The notes under the pieces were generated by a model that was given only the letters and a program-made list of their open reading frames with translations, did no database searches and was not told the origin of the DNA. Shown here piece by piece: positions 56,675 through 64,000 of a stretch of 64,000 nucleotides of DNA. The DNA is from Pleomorphomonas sp. PLEO (GTDB lineage Bacteria; Pseudomonadota; Alphaproteobacteria; Rhizobiales; Pleomorphomonadaceae), in the NCBI RefSeq assembly GCF_041320595.1, contig NZ_CP166625.1, positions 592,660 to 656,659 on the forward strand. The letters run 5' to 3'. The position numbers were made by a program, and so were the translations under genes. Within the stretch, counting starts at the first letter, position 1. The number at the start of each line of letters is the position of its first letter.

Positions 56675-58026
56675 CCGCTGACCTTCCGATCCTGCGATGC
56701 GACCCACCAGGGGGAGGGATCGACCGAAGTTCCACCTTTGCGAAATTCGACGTAAAGCACGGGCTGCGTGACGCTGGCATCCAAAGCGGCGGCGCTGGCC
56801 AGCCTCTGGTTTCCCATGACACCGACGGGCTCGCCCGTCAAAACAAATTGGTCCAGCTGGACGTCGATCCGTTCCATGCCGGCAAGCACGATATGATAGT
56901 CGTCGCCTGCATCAAGTATCAAGAGCTGTCCGTAAGAGCGAAACGGTCCGGCATAAACGACGCGGCCGTCGGCCGGCGACACCACGCGGGCACCGGCCCG
57001 GGTGGCGATCGATTGGCCCTGCGAGGCACCACCAAGGCCATTGTCGTCGCCAAAGGACTGCAGGTTGACGCCGCGTACGGGCAGGATCACTCGTCCCTTG
57101 GCGTCTGCGAAGGCGATGGCCGGCCCGAGGCGGCCACCAACGCTCGGCGCCGATGCCGTGGAAGGTGGCGATTCGGTGTGGGCTGCTGGCAGCGCCTTCT
57201 TCATGCCGGAGATCAGCTCTTCCAGGCTGCGGGCGTTTTTCGCCAATTCCTCAGCTCTCGCCTTCTCGGTCGCCAAGTCGACAGAGCGTGCTTCGCTTTC
57301 CGTTTTTTTCTTGTCGATGAGTAATGCCAAGCGCTGCCGTTCCTCGGCAATGGCGGCGGCATCAGCCCTGAGGCGGTCACGTTCGGCGGCGGCGCGCGTT
57401 CTTTCTGCCACCAGGGCATCGAGATCGGATTGCAGCGCTTCCGCCTCAAGACGGATCTCTGGGAGTACGGCACCGACGATGACCGCCGAGCGCACGGCTT
57501 TAAGGGCGTCTTCTGGGCTGACGACAAGCGCTGGAGGTGGCTGGCGGCCTATGCGCTGCGCGGTGGAGAGCACGGCGATCAATACGTCGCGTCGGGCCGA
57601 TAACGAGGCGCGGATGCGCGATTCGTTGTCGGCGCCGCGAGCGAGGCGTTCCTCGCTATCGGTGATTGATTGCTCCAACGCCTGAACACGGGCAGCCGAG
57701 GTGACGAGCTGATCGCTGAGCGCCTGCTGATCACGCGAGAGGCCGGCAATTTCGGCTGCTATCTCCGCCTGCTTTTCCGCCGAAAGCTCCATGGAGCTGC
57801 GAAGCTTGGCCAGTTCCTGATCTTTTAGCGCGCGTTCGGCCGCGATGTGGTCGGCGTCGACGGCGCTGTCGGATACGGAGGCTGGCCGAACAGCGCTCGT
57901 CGCCGGGGCAAAGGCAGTCGCCTCGGGTGGCAAGCCCTCCTGCGCGGCGACATAGCAAGGCATCGCCGCGATTATCGCAGCGATGGTGAGGCGGCGGACT
58001 CCGGGACGTCGCGTTTCGGGCGGCAT
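56671..58026 (-). CDS. EnvC-like murein hydrolase activator (M23/LytM domain)
   Basis: Periplasmic protein, 451 aa, with a signal peptide (about 1-30), two long coiled-coil stretches (about 60-150 and 190-290) and a C-terminal LytM domain (about 330-440). The LytM catalytic residues look missing: where active members have HxxxD and HxH this one reads RAGARVVSPADG and YHIVLAGM. This is the EnvC pattern, in which an inactive LytM domain activates amidases at the septum. It is translationally coupled to ctpA, and a near-consensus CtrA site lies about 60 nt upstream. Confidence 0.88.
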   Translation of the reverse strand: MPPETRRPGVRRLTIAAIIAAMPCYVAAQEGLPPEATAFAPATSAVRPASVSDSAVDADHIAAERALKDQELAKLRSSMELSAEKQAEIAAEIAGLSRDQQALSDQLVTSAARVQALEQSITDSEERLARGADNESRIRASLSARRDVLIAVLSTAQRIGRQPPPALVVSPEDALKAVRSAVIVGAVLPEIRLEAEALQSDLDALVAERTRAAAERDRLRADAAAIAEERQRLALLIDKKKTESEARSVDLATEKARAEELAKNARSLEELISGMKKALPAAHTESPPSTASAPSVGGRLGPAIAFADAKGRVILPVRGVNLQSFGDDNGLGGASQGQSIATRAGARVVSPADGRVVYAGPFRSYGQLLILDAGDDYHIVLAGMERIDVQLDQFVLTGEPVGVMGNQRLASAAALDASVTQPVLYVEFRKGGTSVDPSPWWVASQDRKVSG

Positions 58027-58083
58027 GGACGATGAGCTGTCCGGTACGGTGCGGTCGAGCGGCCGAACCTATCGGTCTTTCCA

Positions 58084-58098
58084 TTAACGCTTCGTCAA
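58084..58098. promoter_or_regulatory. Imperfect CtrA-type site upstream of the envC-ctpA operon
   Basis: TTAA at 58084-58087, 7-nt spacer, then TCAA at 58095-58098 followed by CC: one mismatch from TTAA-N7-TTAA. It lies between the rlmH stop and the EnvC-like start. Confidence 0.4.
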
Positions 58099-58131
58099 CC
58101 AAAGGGCGATGATGACGAGATGCGGGACGGA

Positions 58132-58614
58132 TCAGGGCCGATGATAGGGATGGCCGCTCAGGATGGTTACGGCACGATAGATCTGCTCTGCGGCGAGAAT
58201 GCGGACGATTTGATGCGGCCAAGTCAGCCGGCCAAATGAAATGCGGTGGCCAGCGCGCGACAGGAGCTCCTGTCCGTGGCCATCCGGTCCGCCGATCAGC
58301 AGAATGGTGTTCGGTGTGCCGCGGTCGCGTGCCTCGCCCAGCATTTCGGCGAATCGCTCCGAGGTCGGCGAATCGCCTCGCTCGTCGAGGGCGATGAGCA
58401 AGGCTCCCGGCGGCAAATCGGCGAGAAGCTCGCGTGCTTCCTCCTCTTTGCGCTGCAAGGCCTCGCGTGCGCGGCTCTCGACGATTTCTCGGGCGGTGAC
58501 AGAAGAAAAGCCGATGGCTCGACCGGCTTTGTCAGCACGATCGAGATAGCGGTCGGCAAGCTCGCGCTCAGGGCCGGCCTTCAGTTTTCCAACAGCGTGA
58601 ATGGCGATGCGCAT
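58132..58614 (-). CDS. rlmH: 23S rRNA pseudouridine-1915 N3-methyltransferase RlmH
   Basis: Methylates pseudouridine 1915 in 23S rRNA helix 69. The 160 aa SPOUT protein has the N-terminal MRIAIHAVGKLKAGPEREL, LIALDERGDSPTSERFAEML and LLIGGPDGHG, with a terminal RLTWPHQIVRILAAEQIYRA and HPYHR. The ATG at 58614 gives the normal N-terminus. It lies between the EnvC-like gene and rsfS in the conserved order obg-proBA-nadD-rsfS-rlmH. Confidence 0.95.
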   Translation of the reverse strand: MRIAIHAVGKLKAGPERELADRYLDRADKAGRAIGFSSVTAREIVESRAREALQRKEEEARELLADLPPGALLIALDERGDSPTSERFAEMLGEARDRGTPNTILLIGGPDGHGQELLSRAGHRISFGRLTWPHQIVRILAAEQIYRAVTILSGHPYHRP

Positions 58615-58785
58615 AAGTCTCTTCTTAGTCGGGCGCACGCGCCGTACCGGCGGGGCCAGCGGCCCCGCGCGTCGGGGTCATGAGAAGCTTCCGAGCCATT
58701 TCCGGACTATCCGCGCCTTCGAAAAGTCTACAGCTTTCCAAGCGGATCGTTCCAGCTCGGGTATCCACTTTTCTGGGTGGATACC

Positions 58786-59205
58786 TCAACGGCGGCCGGT
58801 AGCGGGCTCCGGGTCGGGCGCCCAAATCTTCTCAAGATGATAGAACTCGCGCACTTCCGGGCGGAAGACGTGGACGATGACCGAGTCCGCGTCAATCAAT
58901 ACCCAGTCGCAGGCCGGCTGACCCTCGATGGCGACGGCGCCGAAGCCGGCATCCTTCAGGTCCTTGGCCAAATGGTCGGCGATGGCGCCGACATGGCGAG
59001 TGGAGCGACCCGTGCAGATCACCATGTGATCGGCGATCGGCGTCTTGGCGGCAACGTCGATATCAACGACGGCCTCGGCCTTGGCGTCGTCAAGGCTGGC
59101 GAGAATCGTATCGAGCAGGGATCGCGGAAGAGGAGTGGCATCGCCGGAGAACGCAGCGACGTCGGCAAAGGAGTTGGCGCTGAAGGCGCCCTCGGTGAAA
59201 GGCAT
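58786..59205 (-). CDS. rsfS: Ribosomal silencing factor RsfS
   Basis: Binds L14 on the 50S subunit and blocks subunit joining in stationary phase or starvation. The 139 aa protein has the Iojap/RsfS pattern: LDDAKAEAVVDIDVAAKTPIAD (two-part), HMVICTGRSTRHVGAIADHL, then DWVLIDADSVIVHVF and REFYHLEKIW. A codon at 59319 would extend it by 38 residues, overlapping nadD; I prefer the ATG at 59205 on length. It follows nadD, the usual neighbour. Confidence 0.93.
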   Translation of the reverse strand: MPFTEGAFSANSFADVAAFSGDATPLPRSLLDTILASLDDAKAEAVVDIDVAAKTPIADHMVICTGRSTRHVGAIADHLAKDLKDAGFGAVAIEGQPACDWVLIDADSVIVHVFRPEVREFYHLEKIWAPDPEPATGRR

Positions 59206-59305
59206 GCTCAGGGGTGCACCTCGTGAAATGGTCCGCGACAGCCGGCCCCATGCCGACAACCGCCGATGATTGAAAGGATGAACCTTGACGGTGACGTTTT
59301 CAAGA

Positions 59306-59920
59306 TCAGGCTGGACCAATGGCTAAGCTGGTTTGGCGCAGGGCGGTCGATGACAGCGGCACCTTGACGCCGGCGATGAATATCCAGGCGGGGGGGGCAA
59401 GGCTTGGCAGCAAGAGGCCGTCACACTCGGCGACGCGCGCGCCGGCAAAAGTACGGGCGGCCGGTGAGGCCAGCGCCGCGAAGGTGGCTCCGGGGCGGTC
59501 GATGACCGCGATCGGCACCGTTTGGGCGATCTCGCGCCAGCCGCCCCAGCGGTGGAACGTCGCCCAGTTGTCGGCACCGATGACCAGCACGAAACGAACA
59601 TCTGGTCTGAGCGCTTTCAGCCGCCGGATGAGGTCGACTGTATAGCGCGTTCCGAGTCGCGCCTCGAGGTCGGTGACGACCGCGCGCGGGTGGTTGGCGA
59701 CCCGCCGCACGGCTGCCAGCCGTTGGCCGACATCCGGTAGGCCGTCCATCGACTTCAAGGGGTTGCCAGGGCTGACCAGCCACCAGATGCGATCGAGCCC
59801 AAGTCTTTGAAGTGCCAGCCGCGCCACGTGGGCATGGCCTCGGTGTGGCGGATTGAAGGAACCACCATACAGGCCAATGCGCATGCCCGGGAATGTGACG
59901 GGGAGGCGGGGTGTCGTCAC
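59306..59920 (-). CDS. nadD: Nicotinate-nucleotide adenylyltransferase
   Basis: Makes nicotinic acid adenine dinucleotide in NAD synthesis, 204 aa. The nucleotidyltransferase motif is [20 protein letters not shown] (about 15-34), and [16 protein letters not shown] and a C-terminal segment with SSTALRQ replace the usual ISSTxIR signature. The start is a GTG at 59920 overlapping the proA stop by 4 nt; the ATG at residue 13 is an alternative. Confidence 0.94.
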   Translation of the reverse strand: MTTPRLPVTFPGMRIGLYGGSFNPPHRGHAHVARLALQRLGLDRIWWLVSPGNPLKSMDGLPDVGQRLAAVRRVANHPRAVVTDLEARLGTRYTVDLIRRLKALRPDVRFVLVIGADNWATFHRWGGWREIAQTVPIAVIDRPGATFAALASPAARTFAGARVAECDGLLLPSLAPPAWIFIAGVKVPLSSTALRQTSLAIGPA

Positions 59921-61194
59921 GGTCGCGTCTGGCCGCTGCCGCGCACGCGGTACTTGAACGAGGTCAACTGCTCGACGCCGACCGGGCCACGGGCGTGCAT
60001 CTTTCCGGTGGCAATGCCAATCTCGGCGCCCATACCGAATTCGCCACCGTCGGCGAACTGCGTCGAAGCGTTGTGCAGCACGATGGCTGAGTCGACACGG
60101 GCAAAGAAGCGGGCGGCCGCCGTTTCGTCAGCCGTGATGATGCTGTCGGTGTGATGCGAGCCGTAGGTTTCGATGTGCTCGATGGCGGCGTCGATGCCGT
60201 CGACCAGTGCCACCGAAATGATCGGCGCCAGATATTCCGTCGACCAATCGGCTTCGGTTACCGGCACGGCTGCCGGGAAGCGGGCGCGAATTTCCTCAGT
60301 TGCCCGGATTTCGCAGCCGCGCTCGTGAAGCGCCTTGAGAATTGGCAGGAGGTGCGTATCAGCCACAGCGCGGTCGACGAGCAGAGTCTCGGCCGAGCCG
60401 CAGACGCCGACGCGCCGAAGCTTGGCGTTGACGGTCACGGTGACGGCCATGTCGAGGTCGGCGGCCCGATCGACATAGATATGGCAGATGCCCTCGAGAT
60501 GGGCGAACACCGGCACCCGCGCTTCGGCCTGGACGCGGGCGACCAGGCTCTTGCCGCCACGCGGAACGATGACGTCGATCGACCCGCTGAGGCCGGTCAG
60601 CATCTCGCCCACGGCGGCGCGGTCCTTGATCGGCACCAACTGGATGGCATCCTCGGGCAGGCCGGCCGTCCGGAGACCGGCGACGAGCGCGACAAGGATC
60701 GCCTGCGACGAGCGAAGCGAATCGGAGCCGCAGCGCAGGATGGCGGCGTTGCCGGCCATCAGGCAGAGGGCGCCGGCGTCGGCGGTGACGTTGGGCCGGC
60801 TTTCGAAAATGATCCCGATGACGCCGAGCGGCGTTGCAACGCGCTCAATGGCGAGGCCGTTCGGCCGCGTCCAGGCGGCGAGCACACGGCCGACCGGATC
60901 GGGCAGGGCAGCGATTTCCTCCAGCGCCTTGGCGATGGCCTCGACGCGAGCGGGATCCAGCGTGCCGCGATCAAGGAAGGAGGCGGCAACGCCATTTTCC
61001 TTCATGGCCGCGACATCGATGGCGTTGGCCTTGAGGATGTCGGCTTCGCGGGCACGAACCTCTATGGCCATAGCGGTCAGCGCCGCCGCCTTTTCTTGTG
61101 TTGAGGCGCGGGCAAGGCGACGGGCGGCGACGCGCGCGCGCCGGCCAATATCGGCCATCAGGTCGTGAACGGAAACGTCGGTCAATGCAGTCAT
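59917..61194 (-). CDS. proA: Glutamate-5-semialdehyde dehydrogenase
   Basis: Second step of proline synthesis, reducing glutamyl-5-phosphate to the semialdehyde. The 425 aa protein has the family's [20 protein letters not shown] (split), the NADP region [12 protein letters not shown] and the catalytic Cys in [14 protein letters not shown], then [13 protein letters not shown]. It follows proB with 2 nt between stop and start, so the two proline genes are co-translated. Confidence 0.97.
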   Translation of the reverse strand: MTALTDVSVHDLMADIGRRARVAARRLARASTQEKAAALTAMAIEVRAREADILKANAIDVAAMKENGVAASFLDRGTLDPARVEAIAKALEEIAALPDPVGRVLAAWTRPNGLAIERVATPLGVIGIIFESRPNVTADAGALCLMAGNAAILRCGSDSLRSSQAILVALVAGLRTAGLPEDAIQLVPIKDRAAVGEMLTGLSGSIDVIVPRGGKSLVARVQAEARVPVFAHLEGICHIYVDRAADLDMAVTVTVNAKLRRVGVCGSAETLLVDRAVADTHLLPILKALHERGCEIRATEEIRARFPAAVPVTEADWSTEYLAPIISVALVDGIDAAIEHIETYGSHHTDSIITADETAAARFFARVDSAIVLHNASTQFADGGEFGMGAEIGIATGKMHARGPVGVEQLTSFKYRVRGSGQTRP

Positions 61195-61196
61195 GG

Positions 61197-63531
<2,335 letters not shown>

Positions 63532-63587
63532 TTAGAGCATCGCGCGGCGAAAATGAACGGATTTTTAGGATTTCGCGGAGCTGAGGG

Positions 63588-64000
63588 TCACGGTCGCCAT
63601 GGTCGGGCGGCGTGGCGTGCTCGCGTCAGGCGCGTATCGACGTGGTCGAGTAGCCGTTCTTCGATCAACGACGGCCGTCGGCTCATGCCGATGACCTCGA
63701 AGCCTTGGCGTGCCTGAATGGTGAGCGAGGCGATGTTGCCGTGAAAAGCGCCAGCGATGATGGCGTCGATATCGAGGTTGGCATAGGCCCAGGTGAGCGT
63801 GGCGTCGACCGCTTCACTCATCAGTCCATGACCCCAGAAGGGACGGCCGAGCCAGAAGCCGACTTCCGGTCGAGTGTCCAGACTATGCAGTGCCACAATA
63901 CCGCGTACGATGGCGCGATCGTCGCCGCGCACCACAAGACCCAACGTCGTTGCCGTGCCGAGGCTGGCGGTCATACAGCACTGGCCGATGAAATCGCTCG
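63588..64000 (-). CDS. GNAT-family N-acetyltransferase (5' end outside window)
   Basis: RimJ/RimL-type GNAT acetyltransferase, cut by the right edge of the window. From an internal ATG at 63974 it reads 128 aa, but the frame stays open to the edge, so residues SDFIGQCC precede it and the true start lies beyond 64000. Conserved blocks are VGFWLGRPFWGHGLMSEAV (acetyl-CoA motif A) and the NIASLTIQARQGFEVIGMS region. In rhizobia GNAT genes often sit between rpmA and obgE, in agreement with its place here. The acceptor is unknown. Confidence 0.85.
   Translation of the reverse strand, partial: SDFIGQCCMTASLGTATTLGLVVRGDDRAIVRGIVALHSLDTRPEVGFWLGRPFWGHGLMSEAVDATLTWAYANLDIDAIIAGAFHGNIASLTIQARQGFEVIGMSRRPSLIEERLLDHVDTRLTRARHAARPWRP

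Overview
This 64 kb, high-GC window looks like ordinary chromosome from an alphaproteobacterium, most likely of the Hyphomicrobiales (Rhizobiales). The evidence is gene order: ppsR-maf-aroE-coaE-dnaQ on one side and hemE-hemJ-rho-mnmE-mnmG-rsmG-parA-parB on the other is the classic alphaproteobacterial origin neighbourhood, and CtrA-type sites (TTAA-N7-TTAA) are present. Genes are densely packed, often with 1-4 nt ATGA or GTGA overlaps. I see no insertion sequence, prophage, CRISPR array, tRNA or rRNA gene.

Layout. 1-4638: phosphate uptake and its control (pstC partial, pstA, pstB, phoU, phoB). 4822-7636: coaBC, dut, cysK. 7600-11921 (minus): a NUDIX protein, dnaQ, coaE, aroE, maf, ppsR. 11922-12426: probable replication origin, with two perfect CtrA sites, DnaA-box-like motifs and an AT-rich tract running into hemE. 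12427-21737 (plus): hemE, hemJ, rho, mnmE, mnmG, rsmG, parA, parB, with one perfect and one 15/16 parS site flanking mnmE. 21917-24855 (minus): PatB/MalY-type lyase, and a LolA-like carrier, YciB and VOC operon. 25086-25760: YggS-type PLP protein. 25745-31510 (minus): dapF, LCM-type methyltransferase, mtaB, ftsY, ccmC, ccmD, ccmG. 31821-36901 (plus): ffh, chorismate mutase, rpsP, rimM, trmD, rplS, xth. 36902-40180: cyclic-nucleotide-binding-domain protein and OtpR/CenR-like regulator, YkuD L,D-transpeptidase, UbiH-type monooxygenase. 40487-42963: sigma-54-like promoter and glnK-amtB-glnK. 43091-47130: DapC-like aminotransferase and ftsK behind a perfect CtrA-type site. 47209-52991: DUF523, NmrA-like protein, leuS, lptE, holA. 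52996-64000 (minus): two tandem RppH-like hydrolases, divergent polysaccharide deacetylase, ctpA, EnvC-like factor, rlmH, rsfS, nadD, proA, proB, obgE and a GNAT gene cut by the window edge.

How it fits together. The centre links replication (oriC, DnaA and CtrA motifs) with segregation (parABS) and division (ftsK, envC/ctpA) under a likely shared CtrA cell-cycle circuit. Around it sit translation and SRP genes, cofactor and amino-acid biosynthesis, and the two nutrient-sensing modules (Pst/Pho for phosphate, GlnK/AmtB for nitrogen). I found no undescribed multi-gene system; the most interesting signals are regulatory DNA and gene arrangement rather than novel proteins.
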